Notes: a model not told the origin generated them from the letters alone. Positions 33,739 to 44,833 are shown, counted from the first letter of the stretch. The stretch: 64,000 bases of DNA from Gemmatimonadota bacterium (GCA_007121555.1 SKKH01000100.1:1-64000), one strand, 5' to 3'. A program made the numbers and translations.

Positions 33739-34257
33739 TCAGCCGATCGTGCAGCAGGTGCCGCCAGTCGTCTCGATACCGGCCGCCTGTGTGTGGGCCA
33801 ACTCGCCGATGAGACGGGCCATGGCCTGTCTCACCTCGGGAGGAAAGTCGGAGAGCAGTCGAGCCTCCCGGGCGAGGATATCCGCTTCGATGGTGTCCAC
33901 CAGCGCCTCTCCGGCCGGGGTGACCTCCAGGCGCAGGGCCCGGCCGTCGTCCGGGTCCTGCGTCCGACGCACGTAGCCCTTCCTCTCGAGCGCGGAGACC
34001 ACCCGGCTGGTCGTACTCTTGTCGAGGTAGAGGGTCGCCGCCAAGGTCGTCTGGCTCATGGGGCCCACGTCCACCAACTGCTCCAGCGCGTAGCACTGGG
34101 TCACGGAGACGTCGTGGCAGCAGATCCGGTCGCGGTCCCGGAACTGGTACACCCGGAGGAGTTGCCGGAGGGCATCGTGGACGGCGGCAGTGTCGTCCCG
34201 GAGCGCCGGGTCCTGCTCGAGGACCGGGTCGTGCCAGGCGGAGGTCTGGTTCTTCAT
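33739..34257 (-). CDS. MarR-family regulator with cysteine pairs
   Basis: The 172-residue protein has a MarR winged helix at residues ~50-120 (VSVTQCYALEQLVDVGPMSQ, LAATLYLDKSTTSRVVSALE, RKGYVRRTQDPDDGRAL). Two features are unusual: RICCHDVSVTQC just before the DNA-binding domain and GGTCCTIG at the very C-terminus. These paired cysteines suggest sensing of a metalloid, a metal or thiol oxidation. It is the first gene of a two-gene unit with the Cys-tailed flavoprotein and is divergent from an aldo/keto reductase. The ATG at 34257 is preferred because the longer frame to 34299 adds residues that do not look like family sequence. Confidence 0.88.
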   Translation of the reverse strand: MKNQTSAWHDPVLEQDPALRDDTAAVHDALRQLLRVYQFRDRDRICCHDVSVTQCYALEQLVDVGPMSQTTLAATLYLDKSTTSRVVSALERKGYVRRTQDPDDGRALRLEVTPAGEALVDTIEADILAREARLLSDFPPEVRQAMARLIGELAHTQAAGIETTGGTCCTIG

Positions 34258-34350
34258 GAGCACCCCACCAGAAAACGGTTGAAGAAGCACAGGGACCACC
34301 GGGACGGGATCTCCCGGTCACGGGCATGGCGAGTCGCTGCCCCGGCGTAA

Positions 34351-34369
34351 TAGATGCACGTGACAACTA
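34351..34369. promoter_or_regulatory. Imperfect inverted repeat, candidate MarR operator
   Basis: TAGATG (34351-34356) and CAACTA (34364-34369) form inverted arms with one mismatch around CACGTGA. The site lies in a locally AT-richer stretch about 95 bp upstream of the MarR start, between divergent genes. It is the best operator candidate there, but the match is short. Confidence 0.35.
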
Positions 34370-34550
34370 TATGGCCGCCGGCTCAGGTCGTCAATCCCGG
34401 AGATCACCCTTCCAGGGGCGCGTCAGGACCTCCCCTCCTATATTGTCCCATGAGTCGGAACGGGGGCTTGATCCCATGGACAGGACGCGCCCTGTCCGCT
34501 CCTGCATCGCCCATCCTATCGCTCGGAGGTCCTCGGTGAGCTTCTCCTCG

Positions 34551-35489
34551 ATGTCCCGCAGGGACGCTGTTCGTCTGGGAACCCTGGCCACCGCTGGCCT
34601 GGCCCTCCGCCCCCTTCTCCCGTGGATCGGGCAGGACCGACCCCGACTCGACCCCATCACCAAACCCATCCCTTCGACAGGGGAGAGGATTCCGGTGATC
34701 GGACTGGGTACGAACCAGTACAGTGTCGACACGTCGGCGGAGATGGCTCAGCTCCAGGAGGTCCTGGAGACCATGGCGGAGCTGGGGGGCTCGGTGATCG
34801 ATACGGCCCGGGTCTATGGGCGCGCGGAAGAGGTGATCGGCGAGTTGCTGAACCGGATGGGCAACAGGGAGCAGTATTTCATTGCCACCAAGACGCCCAT
34901 CCGTGGCGAACTGCGCTCTCCCGACGAAGAACTCCAGACCTCCTTCGACCAGCTCGGGATCGAGGTGCTCGACCTCATGCTCATCCACAACCTCCACGGG
35001 ACCAACGAGCTCATGCCCGGCTTCATCCGGTGGAAGGAGGACGGGCGGATCCGGTACATCGGGATGAGCACCTCGGTGGAGTCCCAGTACGCGGCCCAGA
35101 TGGAGGGGATGAGGCGGTATCCGCTGGACTTCATCCAGGTGGACTACTCCATCGCGAATCGGGGGGCTGCCGACGAGATCCTCCCCCTGGCCGAGGATCT
35201 GGGGATCGCGGTGCTCGTGAACGTGCCCTTCGGTGGGCGGGGCGAGGGGGCCGCCGCCACCTTCGGTCGAGTGGCCGACCAGGAGCTCCCGGGCTGGGCT
35301 GCGGAGATCGACGCGGAGAGCTGGGCCCAGGTCTTCCTCAAGTACGTGGTCTCCCACCCGGCCGTCACCGCGGCCATCCCCGGCACGACCCAGGCGCGCC
35401 ACATGATCGACAACCAGGGGGCCGGCCGGGGTCGCCTCCCCGACGCGGCCCTGCGTCGGGAGATTGAGCGGTTCTGGGACGCTCTCTGA
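34551..35489 (+). CDS. Aldo/keto reductase with Tat-type signal
   Basis: The start at 34551 gives a 312-residue protein that opens with a twin-arginine leader (MSRRDAVRLGTLATAGLAL). An upstream ATG at 34476 would add 25 residues. The reductase barrel shows IPVIGLGTNQYSVDTS, GGSVIDTARVYGRAEEVIGE (conserved Asp and catalytic Tyr), YFIATKTPIRGEL (Lys), LDLMLIHNLHG (His) and SVESQYAAQ. AAIPGTTQARHMIDNQ is the NADPH-binding end. The full catalytic tetrad is therefore present. Export in folded form with its cofactor is suggested by the leader, as for many exported AKR proteins of this kind. The carbonyl substrate is unknown. Its stop codon lies within a 16-bp match to the dispersed 44-bp repeat. 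Confidence 0.9.
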   Translation: MSRRDAVRLGTLATAGLALRPLLPWIGQDRPRLDPITKPIPSTGERIPVIGLGTNQYSVDTSAEMAQLQEVLETMAELGGSVIDTARVYGRAEEVIGELLNRMGNREQYFIATKTPIRGELRSPDEELQTSFDQLGIEVLDLMLIHNLHGTNELMPGFIRWKEDGRIRYIGMSTSVESQYAAQMEGMRRYPLDFIQVDYSIANRGAADEILPLAEDLGIAVLVNVPFGGRGEGAAATFGRVADQELPGWAAEIDAESWAQVFLKYVVSHPAVTAAIPGTTQARHMIDNQGAGRGRLPDAALRREIERFWDAL

Positions 35490-35498
35490 CTCACCACA
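35483..35498. repeat. Partial copy of the dispersed 44-bp repeat
   Basis: TCTCTGACTCACCACA is identical to 16 bases of the repeat at 22877-22920 and 49886-49929. It spans the TGA stop of the aldo/keto reductase. The match does not extend further on either side. Confidence 0.55.
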
Positions 35499-35514
35499 GC
35501 CTTCGATCGGATGG

Positions 35515-36180
35515 CTAGACGAAGAGCGTCAGGGCCCCGGTGAGGATCAGCGCCACGGCCCAGATTCGATCCAGGTCGATCCAGAGGGGCCGGAGAAGCC
35601 GGAGTCCCAGCCAGTGTACTACCAGGACTGCAATGGCTCCGGTGACGACCATGTAGCTGACGGTGTGGATCAGCACGGTCATTCCGGCCTGCATCAGCTC
35701 CGTATTCACGCTCGAAGCCACGGCCACATGAGCGTGTGGGGAGTGGGGACGTCCTTGCGCCGTCCCCATCGATGCCCCGGCCATGAAGAGGGGGAGAACC
35801 ATGAGACCCGCTCCGTGAGCCGACGCCATCAGGAACGACCAGATGGTCAGGTCGCGGGACCCTACCCGCATGCCTCCCCACCTCGGGTGGCCTCCGCGGA
35901 AGAGTCTCACGAGCCCATATCCCACCAGGAATGCGCCGATCCCGAACTTGAGCATTCTCGACGGGACGGCCAGTCCGAGTCCCAGAACGAGCAGGACAAC
36001 GAGGCCCACCGCCAGGGCGTGACCCAGGGCGAGAGGGGCCAGGGCCCCCCACGCTGCTGAACTGCGGCCCTCCTGCATTCCGAGGGCCGCAGCGAAGAGC
36101 CATCCCATCCCGGGATTGAGGCCGTGGAGCGCACCGAGAAGCGCCAGCCCCACCCACGGCCATAGTTCGGGGCCGCTCAT
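35515..36180 (-). CDS. Multi-pass membrane protein coupled to SBP56
   Basis: The 221-residue protein begins at an ATG that overlaps the stop of the SBP56 gene (ATGA). It has about six hydrophobic segments, starting with PWVGLALLGALHGLNPGMGW, and includes ALAPLALGHALAVGLVVLL and FLMASAHGAGLMVLPLF. Conserved histidines and HG/GH motifs (LHGLNPG, LGHAL, SAHGAG) plus a His-containing loop (SPHAHV) are reminiscent of NiCoT/HupE-like metal permeases. I do not recognise a defined family. Tight coupling suggests it serves methanethiol oxidase, for example in metal supply or export of a product. Confidence 0.8.
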   Translation of the reverse strand: MSGPELWPWVGLALLGALHGLNPGMGWLFAAALGMQEGRSSAAWGALAPLALGHALAVGLVVLLVLGLGLAVPSRMLKFGIGAFLVGYGLVRLFRGGHPRWGGMRVGSRDLTIWSFLMASAHGAGLMVLPLFMAGASMGTAQGRPHSPHAHVAVASSVNTELMQAGMTVLIHTVSYMVVTGAIAVLVVHWLGLRLLRPLWIDLDRIWAVALILTGALTLFV

Positions 36181-37586
36181 GGAAAGCAGAAGGAGTCGGA
36201 GGAGGCGTCTCCACCCTGGAGCCGAACCTGGTGAGGCCGGATCCCCGTTTCGGTCTCCAGAAAGAAGCGCTGGTCCAGCGAAAAGGTGCCGTCCGTTCCG
36301 TTGGTGGCCAGGGCCATCCAGCCGCGGATTCCCTCCGGATAGAACTGGGCATCCCACGGCGAATAGAGGGAGTTCGTCACGTAGACCCGCTGTCCGTCGC
36401 GGCTTACCTCCACCATCTGGGGACCGCCGTTCAATTCCCGTGACTCATCGTTGGGGTGACCCGTCCTGCGCACGATCCCCCCGAGCCGGAGGGAGCCGGT
36501 CTTTTTCGGGTGAAAGGGATCGGAGACATCGAAGCGGAGGAGCTCCCCCGTGCCCCAGCAGGAGACGTAGAGCGTCCGGTCGTCGAGTGAGAGGTTCAGG
36601 TCCGTGATGAGGGGCGGGACCGCGCCGAATCCCTTCAGCAGGGGAGGGAGGAGACCCGGATCGGCCGGCTCCGCAGGGATCTCGATCACCTTGCGCACCG
36701 CCCATCGGCTCCTGCCGTTCCTCCCCTCGCGATACCAGAGCCAGACGGAGGCCGAAAGGTCCTCCAGCGAGATCACCACTCCGGCGAACCCATAGGCCTT
36801 TCCCGGATTGCGAGCTGGACGGAGTTCGAGGGTCATCTGGTACTGGGCACCCAGCTCCAGCGTCTGGACGTGGCGGCGGCGCCGGAGGTCCCAGACATGG
36901 AGGGCATTGCCATACTTGCCGCCGAGCAGGAGTTCGGGATCCAGACCGTTCCGGACCATCTTCGGGGTCCCCCATTCACTGGTCACCACGGTGTCCTGAC
37001 CGAGATGCCACGCAAAGTCATAGCTGAGGAACTGGGGCCCCCGATCCAGCTCCCACGCTCCTCGGGGTTCGAAGGTCTCGTGGTCCAGTACGAAGATGCC
37101 GCCGGGCCCATCGCCGTCAGGCGCGCCCAATCCGTTCAGGTAGACTCCATCCGGCCCGCAGTGTACGGAATGGGGAGCCGAGTACCCGGTGCGCTCCATC
37201 AGCTCCTCCGGCTCGATCATCTTCACGAGACGGGGGGACCTGGGATCCGGCCGGGTATCAAGGACATGAATGCGGGAGGAATGGATCCCCGGAAGGATCA
37301 GGTAGCGCCGCTCCACATGGGCATGGGGGGCCCAGGGGCAGAGGTGGGAGCTGCAGGCGTTCCAGCCGAAGTGGTGCAGTTCGTCGCCGGGGAAGGGCAT
37401 CTCGACCCTGCCGACCATGGTCCCATAGGCGTCTGAGCCAGGGTCGACATCAACGACCCCCAGCGCGTCGGGGCGGCCGTCGTTCGCGGCGTTGAGGAGA
37501 GCCACGTAGGCCAGGGTCTCGCGAGGCGCGGAGGCGGCGAGCCGCGGGGAGGGATAGAACGTCGGGTCCGGTCGGAAGGGGGACAT
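36177..37586 (-). CDS. Selenium-binding protein SBP56 / methanethiol oxidase
   Basis: The 469-residue protein starts at the ATG at 37586, with GGAG about 11 bases upstream. It has the family's usual length and hallmarks: YVALLNAANDGRPDALGVVD, DELHHFGWNACSSHLC (conserved Cys), PHSVHCGPDGVYLNGLG, FEPRGAWELDRGPQFLSYDF, SEWGTPKMV, HVWDLRRRRHVQTLELG, LSLDDRTLYVSCWGTGELL and ELNGGPQMVEVSRDGQRVYV. Bacterial SBP56 is methanethiol oxidase, converting methanethiol, O2 and water to formaldehyde, H2S and H2O2. Several family members are periplasmic, but no signal peptide is visible here. Operon with the membrane protein at 35515-36180. Confidence 0.95.
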   Translation of the reverse strand: MSPFRPDPTFYPSPRLAASAPRETLAYVALLNAANDGRPDALGVVDVDPGSDAYGTMVGRVEMPFPGDELHHFGWNACSSHLCPWAPHAHVERRYLILPGIHSSRIHVLDTRPDPRSPRLVKMIEPEELMERTGYSAPHSVHCGPDGVYLNGLGAPDGDGPGGIFVLDHETFEPRGAWELDRGPQFLSYDFAWHLGQDTVVTSEWGTPKMVRNGLDPELLLGGKYGNALHVWDLRRRRHVQTLELGAQYQMTLELRPARNPGKAYGFAGVVISLEDLSASVWLWYREGRNGRSRWAVRKVIEIPAEPADPGLLPPLLKGFGAVPPLITDLNLSLDDRTLYVSCWGTGELLRFDVSDPFHPKKTGSLRLGGIVRRTGHPNDESRELNGGPQMVEVSRDGQRVYVTNSLYSPWDAQFYPEGIRGWMALATNGTDGTFSLDQRFFLETETGIRPHQVRLQGGDASSDSFCFP

Positions 37587-37693
37587 GAGAGCATCTCCGG
37601 GTGAAGTCGTGAGGGTGGCCTTCCTCAGCGATTGCGGGAGAATGCCGTCCAACCGGACATCGAGGAGCAGCGACCGGCCAATCCCCCGGTCTC

Positions 37694-40339
<2,646 letters not shown>

Positions 40340-40348
40340 GGGAAGGGA

Positions 40349-40957
40349 TCACGGGGGGGCCGCGTGTGATCCGGGGTTGTCGGATCCAGACGTCCCCTCC
40401 CCTGAAATGTAGAGGAGCAGCCAGGCCCGGGCCTTGACCCAGTCCCGCCGCACAGTGCGCTCGGAGAGGCCGAGCGCCATCGCGATATCGGCCTCCACCA
40501 TCCCACCGAACACCCGACACTCCACCACCATGCGCTGCCGGGGCTCCAGCGACTCCAGGGCCTCGTGGAGGGCGAGGATCTCGTGCGTCTCATCGCCGGG
40601 GACACCCATGAGCTCATCGTGGAGGGTGGCACGGATCCACCCTCCTTCGCGCTTGTGAGCCGCCCGGGCGCGGGCATGGTCCACCAGGACCTGCCGCATG
40701 GCCCGGGCCGCGATGGCCAGGAAGTGGGCCCGATCTCGGGCATCGAGGCGTTGGCTCGGGGCGAGCTTCAGGTAGGCCTCGTGGACGAGATCGGTGGGCG
40801 TCAGGGTGTGGCCCTGCGCTTCCCGGCGGAGTTGTGCGTCGGCCAGCCTCCGAAGGTGTTGGTAGACCAGTGGGAAGACCCGGGCGAGCGCGTCGGCGTC
40901 TCCGTCCCCGGCGGAACGAAGGAGTCGGGTCACTTCCCCGGCGACGGAAGGGTCCAT
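40349..40957 (-). CDS. ECF-family RNA polymerase sigma factor
   Basis: The 202-residue protein has region 2 (FPLVYQHLRRLADAQLRR, LTPTDLVHEAYLKLAPSQ, RAHFLAIAARAMRQVLVDHA) and region 4 (LHEALESLEPRQRMVVECRV, IAMALGLSERTVRRDWVKAR). The LTPTDLVHEAYLKL signature marks the sigma-70 X6 / ECF-like group found next to TPR kinases. No anti-sigma factor lies nearby, so the adjacent kinase may control it by phosphorylation, which is inference. The promoter must be in the 498-bp gap upstream. Confidence 0.95.
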   Translation of the reverse strand: MDPSVAGEVTRLLRSAGDGDADALARVFPLVYQHLRRLADAQLRREAQGHTLTPTDLVHEAYLKLAPSQRLDARDRAHFLAIAARAMRQVLVDHARARAAHKREGGWIRATLHDELMGVPGDETHEILALHEALESLEPRQRMVVECRVFGGMVEADIAMALGLSERTVRRDWVKARAWLLLYISGEGTSGSDNPGSHAAPP

Positions 40958-41455
40958 GGAACGGCACCGGAAAGGGAGATCACCTGCCTCCGAAAGTATG
41001 CATCCATCCGAAGCATTCGTCGAGCCCCGGATGTCCGCTTCGCGACTGCTCTTCCGCAGAGCGGTATACAGCCAGCCCGAAGGGTGGCGCCGGGATCGGT
41101 GGCCGCCGGGTCGAAGGGCGCAGCAGGGACGACCTGTTTACCTCGAAGTACGAGAGAGGAGTGGGGTCATGAGCATGGTGGGAGAGGAGATATGGCAGGT
41201 TCCTCACGGGCGCCCAAGGATCTTCGGCGGACCCTGGTCACCGCAAGGTCACCGGATTCGGGATCTTCTGGCTCGAAGCCTGGTTTCTTTCGAATGGTCG
41301 GGCCTCGTGAGGCCGGAAAGGAGGGTGCCCGGACTCGGGTCGATCAAGGGCGTGGCGGCCTCTGCGGGAGAATGAGCCATGGTGGCCCAGCTCTTTCGCC
41401 GCGCACTCGCCGGTGTCCTGGACTCGTGGGTGAGTCCGTTGGAGAGGGTTTTCGC
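40958..41455. other. Divergent region between sigma factor and TolB/TPR gene
   Basis: About 500 bp. Apart from the small frame at 41169-41375 I see no gene. Promoters for both flanking genes are expected here but no clear boxes stand out. The open frame extending the TolB/TPR gene upstream across the region has shadow-like composition. Confidence 0.45.
41169..41375 (+). CDS. Small ORF, possible remnant of a thioredoxin-reductase-like protein
   Basis: A 68-residue frame starts at an ATG preceded by GAGAGGAG. The part PWSPQGHRIRDLLARSLVSF-EW resembles the N-terminus of bacterial FAD-dependent thioredoxin-reductase-like proteins, where a WSxRxHxIRDFLARNxVPF-xW motif precedes the FAD domain. The similarity fades after residue ~45 and no FAD motif follows, so it is either a decayed 5' fragment or coincidence. 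Confidence 0.35.
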   Translation: MSMVGEEIWQVPHGRPRIFGGPWSPQGHRIRDLLARSLVSFEWSGLVRPERRVPGLGSIKGVAASAGE

Positions 41456-43258
41456 ATGAACGGGTTCTCCTGGCCCACGCTCGCTGCTTCTGCGAGGAGG
41501 ATCCCGGGTCAACTCCGGAGCCGAGGGGTCTTCAGGGCGGGCCTTGCCTATCTTGTTGCCTCCGGGGTGATCGTCCAGGTATCCGCCGCCACCTTTCCAG
41601 CCCTCACGATCCCGACCTGGGTCCTCAGCCTGGAGATCCTGTTTCTGGCCCTGGGGTTCCCGGTGGCGGTCGGGGTGGCGTGGAGCTTCGGGGTCCCTCC
41701 GCAAACCAGAGACTGGCTCGGAATGGCCACGCTCGATCATGGGGGCGGGGGGGATCCTTCCTTCTCACCCCGCGCGCCATGGGGGTCCGGTCACGGGACC
41801 GTTCGCGCGAGCGACGCTCCTGGGTCCAGCACGAAGCGTTCGCCCGCCGCACCGGCCATCGCCGCGCTTCCCTTCCTGGACCGGAGTCCCGACGGGAGCC
41901 ATCAGTTCCTTGGCGATGGGGTGGCTGACGAACTGATCGGAGTACTGGCTCGCATGCCGGGGCTGCGAGTGGTCGCCCGTACCTCCTCCTTCGGGTTCCG
42001 CGACGGAGTCGCAGATGTTCGCGAGATCGCCCACCGGCTGGGGGTGGACTTCCTGCTGGAGGGAAGTGTTCGCGTGGTTGGGGACCGCATGCGAATGACG
42101 GCCCAGCTCATCGAGGCGAGGGCTGGGACGGTGGTGTGGGCCGGGAGCTGTGAGCGGACTCTGGTGGACCTCATCGAGGTTCAGCAAGGGCTGGCACGAG
42201 AGGTGGTAGGTGCACTCTGTCAACATCTGGGACAGTCCTTCTGCCCCCCGAACGACCTCCCGGGTCGGTCCGGAGGAGGCTCCGATAATCCGACGGCGCA
42301 CAAACTCTACCTCCGCGGTCGTGCGCGCTGGAATGAACGGACTCCTCACGCCTTGCGGCAGGCGATCCGATACTTCGAGCGGGCTCTGGCCCTGGACCCC
42401 CTTTTTGCGCAGGCTCACGCCGGAATCGCTGACGCAAACTCCATCCTCACCGAACACGGTATCGTTCCTCCATCCGAGGGCCTTGCCAGGGCACGCCTGG
42501 CAGCGGCCGAGGCGATCCGCCTCGCTCCCGATCTGTCGGAAGCGCGCATGGCCGAGGCCCTCGTCCGCCAGCTCGAGGGCGACTGGGCGGGAGCGGCGGG
42601 GGAGTTTCGAGCCGCCATCGCACTGAACCCAGCGTTGGCGCCGGCACGCCAGCGTCTGGCGCTGCTTCTGGCCTGGACAGGTCGACCCGACGAAGCCCGG
42701 GAGGTCATCAGGGACGCTCTCGCCATCGACCCCCTATCCCCTGCGGTGGCCGTGTCGGAGGGATGGATCGAGTACTACGCCCGAGACCTGGATCTCGCTC
42801 AGCGGCGGCTCGGGGAAGCGGTGGAGGAGTATCCGTGGCTGGAAAGCGCCCGATGCGGGCTCGGGCTGGTTCACCTCTCCCGCGGGGATCCGGCGCAGGC
42901 GGTGGAGGTGCTCCAGCGGGCGCCTGAGGGCGGGGCTCCCTCCAGTGCGCAGACCGCCCTCCTGAGTCATGCCCTGGCCCGATCGGGCCGCGTTGCGGAC
43001 GCGCTGGAGCGGGTCGATGCCCCTGCGAGTGAGGGAGGTTTCGCTTCCTTCTCCCCCTATTACCGTGCCGTGGTCCACCTCGGGTTCGGAGAGCGGGAGC
43101 AAGCGTTGGCGGCACTGGAGGAGGCCGTGGCGGAGGGAGCACCCCAGCGAGCCTACCTCGGGGTCGAACCCATCTTCGATCCGCTCAGGGGGCTCCCCCG
43201 GTTCACTCGCATCCTCGAGGAGTGTGGCTTCACACCTCGAGCATTCCAGGACCGGTGA
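41456..43258 (+). CDS. Membrane-anchored TolB-like/TPR protein
   Basis: The 600-residue protein starts at an ATG with GGAGAGG ten bases upstream. Two membrane helices lie near residues 22-48 and 53-80. A short linker leads to a TolB N-domain-like module (~130-250: IAALPFLDRSPDGSHQFLGD, GLRVVARTSSFGFRDG, LGVDFLLEGSVRVVGDRMRM). Then TPR-type repeats follow (~275-600: NPTAHKLYLRGRARWNER, YFERALALDPLFAQAHAGIA, ALNPALAPARQRLALLL). Similar modules form the C-terminus of CadC-like or cyclase-like regulators, but here no output domain is present before the helices. The role is probably protein interaction at the inner membrane. The stop is two bases from the stop of the convergent cyclase. Confidence 0.85.
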   Translation: MNGFSWPTLAASARRIPGQLRSRGVFRAGLAYLVASGVIVQVSAATFPALTIPTWVLSLEILFLALGFPVAVGVAWSFGVPPQTRDWLGMATLDHGGGGDPSFSPRAPWGSGHGTVRASDAPGSSTKRSPAAPAIAALPFLDRSPDGSHQFLGDGVADELIGVLARMPGLRVVARTSSFGFRDGVADVREIAHRLGVDFLLEGSVRVVGDRMRMTAQLIEARAGTVVWAGSCERTLVDLIEVQQGLAREVVGALCQHLGQSFCPPNDLPGRSGGGSDNPTAHKLYLRGRARWNERTPHALRQAIRYFERALALDPLFAQAHAGIADANSILTEHGIVPPSEGLARARLAAAEAIRLAPDLSEARMAEALVRQLEGDWAGAAGEFRAAIALNPALAPARQRLALLLAWTGRPDEAREVIRDALAIDPLSPAVAVSEGWIEYYARDLDLAQRRLGEAVEEYPWLESARCGLGLVHLSRGDPAQAVEVLQRAPEGGAPSSAQTALLSHALARSGRVADALERVDAPASEGGFASFSPYYRAVVHLGFGEREQALAALEEAVAEGAPQRAYLGVEPIFDPLRGLPRFTRILEECGFTPRAFQDR

Positions 43259-43260
43259 CG

Positions 43261-44409
43261 TCAACGGCCGCTTCGGGCTTCGTCCTCGACGTGAAAGATT
43301 TCGCGAGAGCCGAACCCCTTGATGTCAAGTTCGCCCATCGGGCGGACCACGAAGTCGTCGCGAATCCGTTCCGCCGTCTCGGGCCCGATCAGGATCTGCA
43401 TGGGCTCGCACTGCTGTTCGAGGCGTGCGGCCAGATTCACAGCGGGCCCGAAGATGTCGTAGACGTATTTCTGGACTCCTACGATGGAGCCGATCACCGG
43501 CCCGGTCCCCATTCCGATCCGGCAGAGCCACCGATGATGGGAGGCTCGGTTCCGCTTCTCGAGAAAGCGCCGCATGCGAAGGGCTGCATGGGCGAGATTT
43601 CGCGCGTGATCCGGATCCGGCTCGGGGACCCCAGCGACAGCCATGTAGGCATCGCCGATGGTCTTGATCCGCTCACACCGAAAGTGTTCGACGATGCGGT
43701 CGAACGACGAGAAGATGTCGTTCAATTCGGCGATCAGGGCGCTGGGATCGCGGGAGATGGCCATCTCGGTAAACCCGACGAAGTCGAGCATGAGGACCGA
43801 GGCGGACGAATATGACCGGGGTGTGGTCGTGCCGGAGTCGAGGAGTTCGTCGTAGACGGAACGCGGCATGATGTTGAGGAGGAGCTTCTCGGCCCGGACC
43901 TTCTCCTGTTCCAGGTCCCGGGCCTGGCGTTCCATCATCCGGCTGTACGAGTCGAGCATGTACTCCGCTTCCTTCTGTCGGACGATGCTGGTTCCCTCGA
44001 CAAGCACCACGGGCCGAGCATCGATCTCGGCACCGCGGAACTCGAGGGCGATGGGGATAGGACGAGGACCCGAACTGGCCTCGGCTTCGAGTCGGTAGGG
44101 CCGACCCCGGGAGATCCGGTCGGCAAGACGCGCAGAGTCCAGGTGGGAAAGCCGACGGGGAAGGGTGTCGCTCGGGTTCAGTCCGTTGGTGGCTCCCGGC
44201 ACGGACTCGCCAGGAGGTCCCGGGGCCTCGGTGGGATCGGGCAGGAGACCGTCCCCAGTGTCCTCGGCATGCCCGACGATGCACCCTCCCGGTGGAAACC
44301 ACTGGTGAAAGCGTGGGTTCTCGAAGATCAGTTGCAGGGTGTCGGCACGGGCCACAGCGACAGCCGTATGAAGGCTGTCCACCACGGAGCGCTCAACTGC
44401 TCGAATCAT
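43261..44409 (-). CDS. Class III adenylate cyclase with PAS-like sensor domain
   Basis: The 382-residue soluble protein has a PAS-like N-terminal domain (~1-160: VAVARADTLQLIFENPRFHQ, then WFPPGG; PIALEFRGAEIDARPVVLVE). A coiled-coil signalling helix follows at ~165-200 (YMLDSYSRMMERQARDLEQE). The catalytic domain lies at ~205-370: VLMLDFVGFTEMA (metal Asp), ERIKTIGDAYMAVAGVPEP (adenine-specifying Lys and second metal Asp) and YDIFGPAVNLAARLEQQC (adenine Asp and transition-state Asn/Arg). The Lys/Asp pair predicts cAMP and not cGMP. Its ATG lies inside the 3' end of the globin gene (17-base overlap), so the two are translated together. The likely signal is a gas or redox state relayed by the globin. 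Confidence 0.93.
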   Translation of the reverse strand: MIRAVERSVVDSLHTAVAVARADTLQLIFENPRFHQWFPPGGCIVGHAEDTGDGLLPDPTEAPGPPGESVPGATNGLNPSDTLPRRLSHLDSARLADRISRGRPYRLEAEASSGPRPIPIALEFRGAEIDARPVVLVEGTSIVRQKEAEYMLDSYSRMMERQARDLEQEKVRAEKLLLNIMPRSVYDELLDSGTTTPRSYSSASVLMLDFVGFTEMAISRDPSALIAELNDIFSSFDRIVEHFRCERIKTIGDAYMAVAGVPEPDPDHARNLAHAALRMRRFLEKRNRASHHRWLCRIGMGTGPVIGSIVGVQKYVYDIFGPAVNLAARLEQQCEPMQILIGPETAERIRDDFVVRPMGELDIKGFGSREIFHVEDEARSGR

Positions 44410-44833
44410 GTGCCGACTCCACCACCCGTGCTCGAAGACCGAGGACGTGGGACTCGATCCTGGCGATGTCGATTGGGGAGATCGCATGGTCCTCCAGGGT
44501 CTCCCGGAGGAGAAGGAGCATCTCGTCGAAGTCCGAGGGGGTGATTCCGAGACCCCGATGGGCCCGCTCGATGTGGTCGTCGGAGTACGATGCGGGGCCC
44601 CCCATGATCGCCGAGATGAATCGGGTCTGGTGGTCGATCAGTCTCCGGGTGTCGACCCCTGCGAAGTGTCGTGACAGCCGGTCCGACTCGAGGACCTTCT
44701 CGTAGAACGCCGAGACCAGGAGCCGGACCCGCGCAAACCCCCCGAATCTCGCAAAGAGCGAATGCGCGCTCGGGGGAGCGCTTCCGACCGTCCCCGGGCC
44801 GGTCTCTTCGGGTATCGCAGCTTCAGCGCGCAT
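44393..44833 (-). CDS. Single-domain globin (truncated/protoglobin-like), cyclase partner
   Basis: The ATG at 44833 gives a 146-residue globin. It shows SLFARFGGFARVRLLVSAFY with the B-helix tyrosine, LESDRLSRHFAGVDTRRLID (CD-D region), HQTRFISAIMGGPASY (E helix) and HIERAHRGLGITPSDFDEML with the proximal-type histidine before the G helix. This pattern matches bacterial group 1 truncated or related single-domain globins that bind O2, NO or CO. It overlaps the adenylate cyclase start by 17 bases. A longer open frame to 45067 is less likely because family similarity starts near residue 20 of the short form. Heme binding is inferred. Confidence 0.88.
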   Translation of the reverse strand: MRAEAAIPEETGPGTVGSAPPSAHSLFARFGGFARVRLLVSAFYEKVLESDRLSRHFAGVDTRRLIDHQTRFISAIMGGPASYSDDHIERAHRGLGITPSDFDEMLLLLRETLEDHAISPIDIARIESHVLGLRARVVESAHDSSS

